NCBI GenBank assembly: GCA_038503035.1
Contig: JAVSML010024260.1
Coordinates: 570,089 to 634,088 of the forward strand
Source of the DNA: Crocodylus rhombifer
Lineage: Eukaryota > Chordata > Crocodylia > Crocodylidae
Direction of reading: 5' to 3'
DNA length: 64,000 bases
Part shown: piece after piece, positions 11,939-24,715 of the stretch
Layout of the letters: each line of letters starts with the position of its first letter
How positions within the stretch are numbered: the stretch's first letter is position 1
Translations under genes and position numbers: made by a program
Notes under the pieces: generated by a model
The model's database searches: none
Told to the model about the DNA's origin: nothing
Seen by the model: the letters and a program-made list of their open reading frames with translations, nothing else

Positions 11939-12849
11939 AGTAATTGCTTTCTGCCCTGTCGTACAGAAGGCCTAAAACTGATTTGACTGAGTTTCCAAGA
12001 ATACTCTTAGAACAAATAGGCCTTGCAAATGTGACCTTAAAATCGCCAGACTCTGGGTGAGAACACCGTGTGTGAATTTTTGGCCCCACTGAAGCTCATT
12101 GCCAGATTGACTCATTCTATTGACAAAGCCAATTCCAAAGTCATTTTCATTGACTTTCCTGGGGCACGGATTTCACCCATTATCTTTAGATCCTTTGGGT
12201 GTGAACAAGTGGTCTAGGCCTAGACACTTTACTTTAAGTTGCCTAGACTTAGACCAGAAGCAGCATGTACAGCAGTGCACTATTGCCAAGAGCAGTGTAT
12301 GTGCAGCTGTTTGTGACTTCGGGAGCTGCACAGGGAGCCCAATATAAGTAAATGGAGATCAGGGAATCGGTGGATAGGGGGCTTGTGGGTCTGCAGGGTG
12401 AGGACTGGTGGGCTTAGGGTGGAGCTGGCAGGATCACGGAGGGGGGCTGGTGTGCCTATGGTGGGGGGGAGAAAGGGAGGGTTTCCTGGTTGGGGAGATG
12501 GGTCAGGGCAGTAGGATTAGCACAATCCCAGGGCTGGGGTGAGTGGGTGGGCTTTTCCAGCTCCAGGGCCACACTGCAAATGTCTACAGGCATTTGGAAG
12601 ATTGGGTTTTAACCCCTTCTTAGATCAGGTTAACCGAATCTAGATCTAAGTTAGTGAACTCCTAAGGTGAATTAACATATATTGGGAGCACAGTATTTTG
12701 GCTGAATTGAATCTGCTGAATGCCTGCATGGTTGGGCATCAGGGCCATCCCCGCAGACAGCTCAGAAAGGCTACAAGTCAGAATATTTTGAACAGGGTGA
12801 ATTCCTTTTTGAAATCTCTGGGTTTATCTTGTGTATCATGTCTGTACTT

Positions 12850-12941
12850 TTAACAGGGTTGGCATTGTGTGGCACCCCTCAGCACCTTTTAAAGGGTCTC
12901 AAGGCAACTTTGTGCCATGACATCCTGGTTAAAAATAACTG
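12850..12941. mobile_element. hAT-Charlie-like element end
   Basis: The segment gtggcacccctcagcacc ... ctggttaaaaataactg parallels the right end of the element at 54919-55201 (gcagcacccctgaaagg ... ctggttaaaatcacag). The terminal cagttattttt (reverse complement) fits a degenerate CAGTGGTTTT end. The other terminus was not found. Confidence 0.5.
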
Positions 12942-13799
12942 ATCTATATGGTGCATGCAGTACAATATAGAGCTACATGAGTTACCCTCCAGATTCAGAA
13001 GCAACAGTATGTCCATGAATGTTGCGTGCCTCCCAAGGCTGGGGGGGCACTGCGACCGCCTGCTGGTGGCAGTGGCGGTGTCAGTGATGGGGGCATGGCG
13101 GCAGTGAGTGGGGAGCTCCTGCAGGTGGCCATGGAGGTATCAGCAGCAAGGGCGGTGGGAGGGAGGGGGTAGTGAGCAGCAATCATCCACAGGCACTGCC
13201 AGCAGCAGCAACAGTGGCCAATTTCAGAGGGTGAACCACCAATCTCAGGGGGTACACATGCACCCACATGCACCCCCCCACGCCTCACCAATTAATATGT
13301 CAGCTGCATGCTATCTGACCCAATTAGCTTAGGTATAGTGCTTCATTGACACAGCTGTATTTGCTTTAAGGACCTGAGCTAGTATCTCTGCACATGCCTC
13401 CATTGTGCTAGGTAGATATACCATCTATCTCAGAGCTAGCATGGATATTTCTATACTTTACGAGCTAGTTCTTATTTTCTTATTCTAGTATGTTTAAAAA
13501 CATTTGTTCAGCTCTCTTGCAGTGTTTTAATACAGCTGAAATGCAACACAACAGACTCAGCATTTGCTTTTGTGTTTGTATAAGCTAGCTAAGAAGAAAA
13601 GTTTCAGCATGTTGTGCCCAAAAGCTTGTTTAACATCTTGCCCAGCCATACAGTTGGTTCAATAAACATGTCACCAAAAATCCTTGCTTCCTGAAACATT
13701 GCTACAACAACACTCCAGGCCTACTAAGTCATTTAAGTGTGCCTGAAAGGTATCTGCTGGTGAGAGTCACAGGTATTAAGTGGCCTTCAGAGTCCCTCC
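12942..13799. other. GC-rich patch then unique sequence
   Basis: About 13025-13290 is rich in ggcggtgg/cagcagc-like triplets, giving short repetitive reading frames without recognisable domains. The rest is unique AT-rich sequence. Confidence 0.5.
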
Positions 13800-14113
13800 A
13801 CATATATTGCCAAGACACTATAGCATGTCAGAACGGACTTGATTAATTGAGTCTGCTTTGAGTCTGCCGGAGTATACTAATTAGCATGCTCTAGCAGCCT
13901 CCGCATCACATGTATGCAGTGCCCCCACATTTCAAAATGGCAGCGGGGTGCTTTAAAGGTTATTTGTTTTGATAAAAGCACCCCCACTGCCATTTTGAAG
14001 CTCAGGACACTGAATACATGTGACACTGCAAGCACTTTAATTAGAGCAGCTTTCAGAACCACTCTAATTAAAGTACCCCCCTTCTACCCTGGAGCACGTG
14101 TATAGATGCCCTA
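13800..14113. mobile_element. Fold-back MITE-like element, family M1, copy a
   Basis: The right end reads cacgtgtatagatgccc, matching the ends of the related copies at 31858, 45909 and 58565. The interior is an imperfect palindrome: ttcaaaatggcagcggggtg at 13933-13952 pairs with cacccccactgccattttga at 13979-13998. It also shares ttgattaattgagtctgct and cactttaattagagcagc with the other copies. It has no coding potential. The left end is diverged, so that boundary is approximate. Confidence 0.6.
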
Positions 14114-16169
14114 TGGGTCTAACTAAGCTGGCAGTGTAGTGGGTCCTCTGAGAGGCTGATCTTTAATAAAGCTCTTTACAAATTTCCTACCAATATCATG
14201 GACATTGTTTTTTGTTTTGTTTTGTTTTTCTTTCCATCCTTGAACACGTCCTGATTGACTCTCTCCTTTTAAGACTTAAAGTTCACAGTCATTTTTCTCG
14301 TTGGCCATTACGAAACTGTTTTCTACAAGTAAAAGTTTTTAAAGCTTTGACATGGCCACTGAGCTTTTTTTCTTTCAAGGAAGAAATTCCAAACAATGGA
14401 TGCTGTATAATACATTTTGATATGTCTATCAAAGTTTAAATGGCCTATTTTACCAGCCAGCAGATGGTGATGTGGGAGTAAATCCGGTGACCTGGAATAA
14501 GGACATACAGGTTCCAGTAGACACAATTTCTCTCTAGATACATACCATGTTGATTTTCGTTTGGCAATGTTACTATGTATTTTGTGAACAAAACATTAAC
14601 AAAAACTGTTACGTCTTATGCTTACTTTTTGTTTATTTTTCATTCAAGATTTTTTTTCCCCCATAGTTATTTTATTTTCTTTAGTCACCTCTCAGTTTTA
14701 GGACTTTCTTTCATGAGTCATAATATAAAGATGCAATTTCTTGCAGCTGTAGTTAACGTTTTCAGCAAGCATCCTTTTTTGTTATGGTATAGATTTATGG
14801 GAAAACTTTATAATATGTAATGGGCAAAAACTATAAGGTTTTATGGAAATTAAGTGAGAGTCTGTAGAAATCAATCCTGAAACCTATTATATTTAATAGA
14901 GAATGATATACTTTTCCATAACATTTTTAAATCATTCTTTTGGTTTTAATAGAAATTTATAGGTGTGCTATATAATGCTGTGTATAATAATATAGGTGGC
15001 TTTAAAAACTCGATAGGAAAGTCATCATTCTCTATTAAATTCTACGTAGCTTTTCCATGAGGATTGTCTGTTGTCTCATTACATTTTTAGAGTAAAAGGC
15101 AAATGTGGAGAAATTACTTGTACTTCCTCTAACATTAGTGATCTCTTTCTGCTGATGCAATGCAATGACAAAATGACCATGAATTTTGCAACAGGACTTT
15201 GACCTGCACATTAAAAGGCCCTAAGATCATTTAAACAGCTATTCCTTTCTCAGTTTGCCACAGAAAAAGGACTGTTTCTGTTCAGTCTCACTACTAGATT
15301 GAGCAGAAAGCCCTCACACTGATGGATTTGTTACACAAGTGCTTTCTTCCCACTTCTTGCTTATATCTAAATCACAAAATCTAAACATTGCTAATGCGTA
15401 AGCACTGATTTAAACTCTCTAAACTTATTTGTTGGAAATACTTTGGCTGGTGATAAGGTGCCAAGAACAGCTTGTCCTTTAGATAACATGTGATGAACTG
15501 GAATATTTCAGGCATTAATAACAATGTCTCAGGCTTTACCTCCTGGTTTCCTCTGCATTATTGTATAAAACTGCAGGTCCTCTGGTCATATCTAGTTCTA
15601 AAGGCAGCAAAACACCTTCCACCCCTTCCCCTCCTCCTCAGTGACTTAAATCTGCTCTTCTCTTAGCATTAGTTTATTTATTTCCATTTGGACACAACTA
15701 TTGTCTTTATTCTAAGACTTTCATATGACTTTATGCTTCTTTATAAGGCCCTTACTAAGCTGTGCCTTTCACACAGTAATAATAAAGGTTTGGTATATTT
15801 GTGATACTATAAGAAGTAGAGAGGAAAGAGGGATAGTTTGGTGTTGAGAAAATAAGCTAGGGTCTCAGAAAGCAAAGGGTGGAGGCTAAGGCAAGCAACA
15901 AAGCAAAGGAAAATCCATTCACAAATAAGGTTAAAAAAAATCACAATATATTATCAGCTGACATAGTGATCGATAATCTGGCCTGATCTTTATCTGCCCT
16001 GTCAGAATTGCACGGACGGTGCTTGAGGTGATGTGTGCACAATGCACTTCAGTATGGAGTTCAGGGATTTAAGAGTCAATACCTGATGTAATGTGAATGT
16101 GATGTGTGTAACAGCAGGTAGAACCAGGGGGCTGTCTGCAGAGTTGTGATGTCTGTTATTTGTTTAGGA
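14114..16169. other. AT-rich unique sequence
   Basis: No exon or transposon is recognised apart from the 17-bp inverted repeat at 14891/15024, listed separately. Short reading frames have no identifiable domains. Confidence 0.5.
14891..15040. repeat. 17-bp perfect inverted repeat with 116-bp spacer
   Basis: atttaatagagaatgat at 14891-14907 is exactly the reverse complement of 15024-15040. The AT-rich spacer also holds tttccata and atcattctttt motifs related to the arms. It could be the two ends of a very small AT-rich MITE, or a chance stem in AT-rich DNA. Confidence 0.6.
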
Positions 16170-17159
16170 AGTCGGTGCCTTCCGGCTGCTGCTGCTAGTG
16201 CCACCACTGCTGTCAGACTTGGCCCCAATGCCTAGGCACCCCTGGCCTAGGCCACCCTGTCTACCACCCGGGGCACCAGATGGAGCAGGTGGGTGAAGTC
16301 TCCATGAAGATGGGCAAGGCATCCCCGTGGGTAGGGTGCACTTGGTCAGGCACATGGCATGGCACCACAGGCAGGCAGGGTGTGGTACCCATGAGTGGGA
16401 CAAGTGGGTGAGGCTGGGGTTGGGATTTTGGGGTGTTGACAGCTGGGGCCATGCAGGGAACAGATCATGGCTCTGCCCTGGCCCCAGCCCTACGCTGTCA
16501 TTGTTCCATGATGCTGGCCCTGGCCTCACTCCCCATCCCACTCCACTGCTTACCCATAACACCTAACACCCCACCAAGTGCACCCAGCCCACTGGGGTCC
16601 GGGGCCAGTCTCCCTGGAGACCCCACCTGCCTGCTCCATCCAGCAACTCTGAACCATGTAGGGAGTTTTGGTGAGCTGTTGCAGGTGGGATAGGGGAGAG
16701 GTTGGGGTTCTGCCCTGGCAGGGTAGGGTGGACCTGGCCTGCAATAGTTCACCAAAATTCCCTAAATTGCCCTCCAGCCCAAATAAGTGCTCACCTCTGA
16801 GTAACAGGCCACAGTGAGGGAACAGGTGAAAGGTAAAGAAACATCCACAACCTCTAGAGGTATCCCCAAACAAGCCTTTAGTCCCTAAAGCACTCAGACA
16901 GCAGTCTGCAGTTGCCCTTACATCTGAGTCCAGCTCCTTCAGTCCACAGGCCTGGGTGACTGAGCCAGTGAGATCACCAGCACTGCCGCACACTCCTCTG
17001 TGTAGGGCTGACCAGATCCCCTGTGCATGCTTCTCTCTTCTTCCCATACTCCATCCTCAAGCTTCGTCTTCCATTTTCCCTTGTCCCCAGCCCCTAGGGG
17101 TTTCTGGGAATTGCAGTCCAAATTAATAGATATTGCAGCTCTGCAGACTGCTCCTGGAT
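16170..17159. other. GC-rich segment with 26-bp hairpin
   Basis: From about 16180 to 17020 the composition is much more GC-rich than the flanks. Arms at 16660-16685 (agggagttttggtgagctgt and onward) and 16738-16763 pair at 23 of 26 positions across a 52-bp spacer, suggesting fold-back repeat DNA. Reading frames here lack recognisable domains. Near 17103-17119, tctgggaattgcagtcc resembles the vertebrate ACTACAATTCCCAGA element. Confidence 0.5.
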
Positions 17160-18072
17160 TAGGGTTATCATATTTCCAGTTCCAAAAAAGAAGACATCTG
17201 TTGGAGGGACGCTTCACTCCCAACCCACAGCCCCCTGGCACTGCCAGTGCCCCTCATTCCCAACCCACAGCCCTCTGTCCCCGCTGCTGTCCCTCCCTCC
17301 TGTCTTGCAGACCCCTGGCCCTGCTAGTGCCCCTTGCTCCCTATCCACAGTCCCCTGCCTCCTTGGGCCAAGCTGGTGCCCCTCACTCCTGACCTGTAGC
17401 CCCCCCGCTCCCCTCAGCCCTGACTGGGCCAGAATACAGCAGCTGCAGCAGCTCCGGCTTGTGTACCTGGTTCAGCAAGTCCGGCCCCAGTATGGGCTGG
17501 AGGGAGGGGGAAGGGATGCCTGTAGCACCAGGCTGGGGCTCCTGCACCATGCCAGCCAGGCTGGCTATGCACCCCACTTCCCCAGGCAGAAGCTCCTGGG
17601 TGCCGCACTCCTGCGAGCATGGGCACTAGCCCCAGGTGCCACTAGCCTGGCTGCAGCTCCCCACTGCCCCCAAAGGGCCCTCAACCCCCTTCCCCCGCTG
17701 GAGGGGCAGGCGCTTCCCGTTGCCCCTGTGTTCTGCTGCAGTCCTCATGCCTAGACACTATCCCCAGTACCAGCAGGCACCCCCCCACACACACACCCTT
17801 CCCCTCCATCCTCGTCCCCACTGACAGTCCCCAAGCCCTGGCCCCCCTATCCCTGCTTCCCATAGATTTATCTGTATGCAGCTGCTGAGGCTGTTCCTGT
17901 GTGTGTACATGCATTCTCCCGTGATTCCCCTTGCTTCCCATCACTCTCCCCCTGCTCCCACCAGTGAAGCAAAGCAAAATCACGCACCTTTGTTTAGATT
18001 TTATGCTCAGACAGAGATGGGAGGGCACAAAAAGAGGACATATCCAGGAAAATCCAGACTACGATAACCCTA
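17160..18072. mobile_element. Non-autonomous hAT-like element, TAGGGTTATC ends
   Basis: The left end tagggttatcatatttcc is mirrored at the right by gataaccctatc, whose reverse complement is tagggttatcgta. Flanking octamers tcctggat (17152-17159) and tcctggtt (18073-18080) match at 7 of 8 positions, as expected for a hAT target duplication. The interior (about 17215-17400) contains diverged repeats of ccctggc.ctgc.agtgcccc and encodes no transposase. Confidence 0.8.
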
Positions 18073-20723
18073 TCCTGGTTCCACCTGCTGTTACACACAT
18101 TACATTCACATTACAGTGGTATGTAAAATAAAAATTGGTGAAACTTCAGCTCGTGAAGTTCACCAATGAACCAAATATAGACTTCAGAGATACATGTGCA
18201 ATTCCATTGTGAATAATTGTGTGTCTCAGGGCATGTATCCAAAACAAGAATTTATCCCAGAGGCTTCTGGACTGTGCCAGCTCTTGCAGTGGCTCAGAAA
18301 TTGTGAGCAACTGCTCCTCATACAGTTCAGTCAGCATAAGAGTGCTGATAATTGCCAAAATAAATATACAGGAAAAAATTGAAGTCAGCTGAAGGATTAA
18401 ATATTACACCATGGTATGCAGAGATGAGTATGCTGGCCAATTAAAAAAGGATTTCTTATTGTCTGAAAGGCAACAAAGAGGAATTTGAAACAATATGGTC
18501 TGTGTTTCTAGCCAGACAGTTATGGCTAATCGGGGCCTTGTGGAAGCAGAATGCATAAGTTGCTTTTTTTCCTCTTCATAATTTCTAACAACATTATTTT
18601 AGCTTGTGTATAGTGCCATGGAATGTATATATTGTAGATGAGCCTGCTGCCACTAGTTTTCTCCAAGCTGGCTGCCTGCATCTTTGCTTGTTCTCTCCAT
18701 AAGCAGCCTCAAGAAAGGCACCACTGCAGTGCAAGAGGCAGCTTGGTTTTCAGGGCTAACTAAAGGACTGAAAGGAAACATGTATCCTACCAAGAGAGAG
18801 TCAAAATTAGAATTATTGCATTAACAATGGCCTTATTTAAAAAAATATGGTATACAAAGGTTGGCATTCCCACAGTTGTCCATTTCCCACCATATTAGGG
18901 TTTTTTTAGCCAGACTGATTTGTCATAGTTGTTTTAAGATATTGATGAAAAATGTTATTTGATCAAAATTGATTTTATTGGCCAAACCAGCTTTTAAATG
19001 AACAAAAGACTTCAAAATAGGTTTGTGTGAAAGTGCCAGCATAAACGTTTGTTAAACGAATACAGAACATTTCCTGGAAATTGGGTCCATTTTGAGCCAT
19101 GCAAAATTGAAAGAAATTTGAAATTTTGTAGAGTTACTTTCTGCATTTTATGAACTGTTCTAACATCAGTTCTTTTATGGATGTAGTAAGGTTAATTAAT
19201 TCTTCAGCCTTAATTTTGCCATTTGCACATAAGGCTAATAATAGATCATTATTCTGTGGTGGTGAGGAGAAGATTAAGTGGTAAGAAATGCTAAGATATA
19301 GAAAAGCAACAGAGTGCACATAAAGCCTTTCTGACAGTCTCTAGAATCAGTTTATGTCAGCAATTGTGCTATTTCTAAATGATAGAAACTATGCCCAGAC
19401 CTCAGCCCAAGTAGCTCAGCTCCTTCTGCAGCAGGAACTTGGGAATGGAGGGGATGAGATTCACCCGTAGATCCTTTCATACACTTGCTGTTTGTGGTAG
19501 CTCACATCAAGTATTTCCTGGAGATCCCTCTTGTTAATCTTCTGAAATATTCACAGGTTGCCCTTATATGTAATGGTGTGGTAATGCTTGTCTAAAATCA
19601 GTTATGCTTAATGTTAAAGTGGCCCACCCAGAAACGTAAGGTTGGCTTGATGGATGGAAGATTGGAATGGGGATTTTGTGTTAGACCCCTTCCTTGTATA
19701 TATATTTCTTATTGTCTGGGTGCATGGGTGTTTCTTGCTGATTCCCCTCCCCAATAAAATAAAATAAAATATTCTAAGCTGCCAGTTTTGTCTTTTTGCC
19801 AGTTTAATCAATATATATATACCCCAAGGAGCAGGACAGCTACAGTATGAAGAATATCTACAACCCTATTTGCTTACTATAAAAATAGATTTTAGGGAAA
19901 TCACTTTTCTTAGCTCTTTCATTGCTATAAAAAGCATATAAGAGTGCTTTCCTTTGGTATGTCTATAACCCTTCCACTAAATAACTAATTTCCTTTTCTT
20001 TTTGCTGATTAGGAAGTTCTTCACTGCGTGTTTCTGCTTTGATGTCTCAGGGAAAAAAAATCAAATTAGCAAATCTATTGAAAAGAAGAGACGTGACATT
20101 GCTCCCTGTCTCTGGAATTTAGGAATTAAACCTTTGGCTTATATAGATCCATCAGTTTCCAGATAGGGAAAATGCCAATATGCAAGCAAAGAGTATTTGT
20201 AATACTTTGTTTGTTTGAAATCTATTACATTAAAAGAAATCTTCTTTACCGTGTAATCAAATGGAAAATCATAAGAGGAGGTCCTCAATATGAGTACTAT
20301 GAATAGATTGTTTTTAAAGGGCTAAGTAATTGTATAACCAGTTATAAACAAGCATAGCCATATACATCAACAATAATTAAGTCTCCAGGCTCTGGGTGGA
20401 AGCCAACTTAAGATCACACAGGCACATATTACTATATTTGCACACTTAACCAAGGGACGAGTTATGCATGCTCATATTATATTGCTACAATTAAAGATAA
20501 CTTTGCTGAATTCTGACTGACTTTTACTTCATAACTGAGACTAGAATTAATATAATGTATGTGAGAGGACTTCTTATTCTGATGCATCAGTTCTTGTTCT
20601 GAAGCAAATAGACAGGTCAACCATGGGCACAGAAAAATCTAAGCTTTGACATCAACCGGGATTTGTTTTGTTTGGGAATTTATGAGATGTGCATTTTTGA
20701 TACTTTCTAGTGTAAAACTCAGC
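18073..20723. other. AT-rich unique sequence
   Basis: Nothing recognisable as a gene or transposon was seen. A short (aaaat)n patch lies near 19755-19772 and a short (ta)n patch near 19810-19820. Confidence 0.5.
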
Positions 20724-21200
20724 GGCCATGTCAACACATGCACTTAACTGTGGAATAGACTAGTTAGCTGCAAAGTATCTCTGTCTAAACGTGCAACAAT
20801 ATTAGGCTGCAGTAAACTAATTAATACTGCCATAAGATAGTACTGTCAATGACAGTATTATCTTACAGTGGAGTATAATTAGCTGCTGTTAAACTTATGT
20901 GTAGAGACTGGCCACAGGTGTAAATTGTACCTGGTCAGCCCAGCCAGCAGATGGCCGTAATCCTGCCTGCTGCCTAGCCACATGGCTTCACACTTTCAGC
21001 ATCCTTGTGCCCTAGGCAGCCTCACCACTGCCCAGCGCTGATCCTCCATACCCCTGGCCCTGGCATAAACTACTCTGCCCCAGCCGAAATTGCTGCTAAC
21101 CCAGGTGCACATGTAGATGCTGCTCCCACGAGTAGTTTACTCTACCTCAAACTGCTCCGGGGTTTATTGCTTCAAATGAAGTGCACATGTAGATGCGGCC
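20724..21200. mobile_element. MITE-like element, family M2, copy a
   Basis: The ends form an inverted repeat: ggccatgtcaacacatgcac on the left, and ggccgcatctacatgtgcac as reverse complement on the right. The interior shares aaactaattaatactgccat-type sequence and a GC-rich second half with the copy at 28860-29246. No coding potential is visible. The target duplication is unclear. Confidence 0.6.
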
Positions 21201-24200
21201 AGTGTTGACAACAATGCCTCCTATTCTCATCCAGTCCACCTTTTCTTTTTGCCATACCCTCAGGTTGCTCAAAGTTCCCTGGCTCTTGACTGCAAGCTAA
21301 AGCAGCTTCTTAAATGTCTTAACTATTGCAACAGAGGCCAGTGGTACTCTGCCATAAGCTATTCCTTGGTTAGGTAGCACCATGTCTCAAGTGCTGGGAG
21401 AAGGGGACTGAAGGTGGTTAGTGCGGTGCCATGATGTTGGCTGTATGCCCACCAGGAATTCCCTGTATTTTGGAGGAAAAAATTGGATTTCTCATTAGGT
21501 TAGGTCTATGGTTCTCTTGTCTTGCTAGGATCTGCCCTCAAACATGCATCTTTGAGAACAAAACCAGATGACATAATTAAAAACCAAATTGTCTTGCCAA
21601 AACATATGAACAGGGAATCCAAAGGAAATTCACATTTAAGACCTTTGGCGGGTAGCCCTTCTGTTGGATGAAAAGTACATTTCTCCTCAAGGAAACTCAG
21701 ATGGGATGGCTCAACCTAATATATTTAGGAATGTTCAAAGTTAGTGAGCAGTACTTTATTATTTTGTATCTTTTTACATTCTGAAAATCTTCACCCAGCA
21801 GTATGTTAATAGGCCATTAACTAGAGGTGACTTAACAAAAACCCAAAACAAATTGTATCAACATAATTTTTCTTGTTAATGATCCCTGGCCTGATAGTGA
21901 ATGATTGTCTGGGAGGCCTAGCCCATCTAGATACTGTCCCACAGTCAGATTTATCAAGTGCCCAGACCCTAGAGTTGGGGGATACTTTAAAAAGAAAGCA
22001 GTATGTTGGTTGCTGGGCACTTTAGAAGATCAGGCTTTATTTAGCAGTCAGAAGGGAAGCAGCGTTATTTTTTTGAAAATGCAGGTGGTAACGTTTTCTG
22101 TAAATTCAAGTTCCAGTGACTGTGTTTGTGCCTGCAGGTGTCTGTACTGAGTACCCTCAGTACCCCCTATTTTAACTTTGGAAGCTATTTGTTATTGTTC
22201 CTCCTTTCCTTTGCTTTTCATTGCATGAGTAAGACTACTCCTTTGAGGCAGATACCAGGAGTCATCATGCAAGAGGAGTTCTGTAACAAATACAGCTGGG
22301 GCAAGAAATAATTTCCTGTCCCATTTAACTGTTCAAGAGGGCAAAACTAACAAATGTCTCTCAAAGTTTGCCTTAAAAAGGAGAGATTGAGGGGGGAAGT
22401 GGAGAGAGAGAGAGAGAAACTCCAGGATAGTTTATAGCCTGCTTGTGAAGGCTATAGGAACTAACCTGGGTTTGTGAAAGATCTGGTCCAGGGACCTGAA
22501 CCTGTGTTTCTCACATGCTCAGGTGGGTACCTAACCATATGGCAATTAGTTGTTCTAACGTTGTGTCTCTTGCTCTCTGATTTGGACCACACATTCTGTT
22601 GTGGCCTAGAGAAACCAACCTTCACGTGAGTTTCTTGAAAATAGGTATGTTCCTTCAGAAAGTTTGTTTCAATGGATCATAACTTTTTATAGCAAAAAGT
22701 CCTTTCTGTCAAAAAATTACAAACTCACTATCGTAACAAATCTGTTGCTACCGTGGCAGCCACAAACCATTGTAATGCATTTGTGCTTCAGCCATAGTGG
22801 GAGTCTAAAGACAAGATTATTTCTACTTGACAACTAACTCTGTAATGGGCCAGTAGCTGTGTAGTTAGGAATTTAGGTGGGATTGATTCAAACTAGGAGC
22901 TTGAAGTTAGCTGTTGTAGTTCCCAGGTGAGCTTTCTAATTACCAGAATGATAACTAATGGCCAGAAAATAGGTCAACATTCATTATTTTAAAGCTGTAG
23001 GAGAGGCAAAAATCTTCACCATCTCTGTGTGTCATTGTAAAATCTCTTCTTCCATATTCTTTCATTTAGTGTATCTTGGCTACAAATGGTTCCTTCCATG
23101 TGTATGCATTCTATCTTATTTTGTTCACTAAAAAGTAGTCTTAAAAATATATTTTCTCCTACCACTAGTGTCAAAAAAAAGAAGTGCAAAGGAAGATTAA
23201 ACAAGGAGAGATTAAAGTAAGAGAACCATAATGGGACTAAAAATAGGTCTCTTTGTCAGTATGAATTTCTCGTGCACAGTACAACTCAGTTCCTTTAAAA
23301 GTAATGAGTCCCCTCATTTTTGTTGATGATAGAAGTGCTGTTTATAAATCCTCTGAGGAAAGCTGTGCGCAGTATAAACACTGGTTGAGAGGCTTTTGTA
23401 TGTGGGGGTGTATGTGAGAGAGCGAGAGAGAGGGAGTTGCTCCAGAGGTTTTTCAAATGTTTAGAAAGTGTGTTTCCAAGTCACTCACAGCACATGGTTC
23501 ATTTATCAAGATTGCCTGAATTATCACGGTGTTGTGTTTTTTTTCTTTCTTTTCTTTTTTACTAGCCGACACCGTGTGTACAGGAAAGAATTTTTTAAAT
23601 CACAGCTCACGTGTTTTCAGTCTTAGTCTAATGTTTGAGAAGTATCTCTTCTCTAAACTATGTATGGCAAAGAGCTCAAAGGAAATGAGTACGCCCCTTA
23701 CGGTGAAGCATATTTTAGCAGCTTGCTTAGCTGAGCAGGGTTTTTTTCCTTCTTTTTTGTTGTTCATCAGAAATGCGTTGCCAAATATGGAGTGAAGGTT
23801 TAGTCAGAAGAAGTTGCTTCACCAAGGAATTAATTCTGTCTCTCTGACTGGGGACTGTGCTGCAAAGATAAGTCAATAAGCCTCGGCTTTACTTAACAGC
23901 CACCAAATCAGAACATTTCCTTGTGATGACTATTTCGGCTCCCCGGAATATTTCATTTGAACTTATGGCAACATACATATGATAGGTTTGGATTTTTTCG
24001 TGTTTTTGAACTTATTTTTTTTCTCTATCAGCAGCAGCAAGAAGTTTCACTCTGCCACCCAACCTCTAACCACAGTCGCTTTTGAAATATTGTCCTGAAA
24101 CCCCTGTTCTGGATATGGTTCCCGGTGAGTCTGTGTATAGCCAGTGCTGGTCCAAGCAATTGAAAAGCACCTTGTGAAAATGTAAATGTAGCACAGAGTA

Positions 24201-24715
24201 ACATAGAGTAAAAGAGTAGTCTATTGGAGTTGAATTCAGTTTCCTTCCCCTCTGCAATCCCCTGTGCACTTCTCTCTTATTGGTAAAGGCCCAATGGAGA
24301 ACAGTGGAGTTTGTGTTTTTGCACTAAAAGAAGTGAGGTTGCTTCTAACCTCTTATTTTTTCTTTGTTTATTATACAAATATGTAACAGAAAAATGCTGT
24401 GTGGAAAAAAAGCATACACACACATTACCACCTTCTCATTCTTGGAGAAGTGAACACGGGCAGGTGCAGTTATAATAATGCAAGTAGTTGACAGTTGTGT
24501 AATTCGTCCAAAAAAGGAAGAGGGGGGCCTTTTGACAACATTTTGGCACTTTCAAGTTGATGTGAATTTATCACTGACTTTGGGTGAAATCCTGACTCCA
24601 TCAATGACACCAATGGTATGAAATCAAATTCATTTACTGCTGGAAGTATGAGTTGTAGTATTGATGTCAGCTAGTAAGCAGCCTACGTTCACAAATATTA
24701 CGCCACCCTGATCTT
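21201..24715. other. Unique sequence with GA microsatellites
   Basis: No exon is recognised. Short purine repeats occur at about 22400-22419 and 23411-23436. The block at 23640-23960 is non-repetitive, of ordinary composition and unlike anything else in the window. Confidence 0.5.

Larger units (their letters stand above)
9235..12849. other. Mostly unique AT-rich sequence
   Basis: No exon or RNA gene is recognised. Low-complexity patches are a GT-rich stretch at 11056-11095 and a (caaa)n-like patch at 11316-11340. A pair of related segments is listed separately (10793 and 11865). A 14-bp perfect palindrome gtctaggcctagac lies at 12212-12225. G-rich sequence runs from about 12360 to 12560. 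Confidence 0.5.

Noticed and set aside
20950..20962. ccagcagatggcc considered as a CTCF-type site; a similar string is at 14457-14470
   Set aside because: Too short and partial a match, and the first lies inside a MITE; no way to support it from sequence alone.
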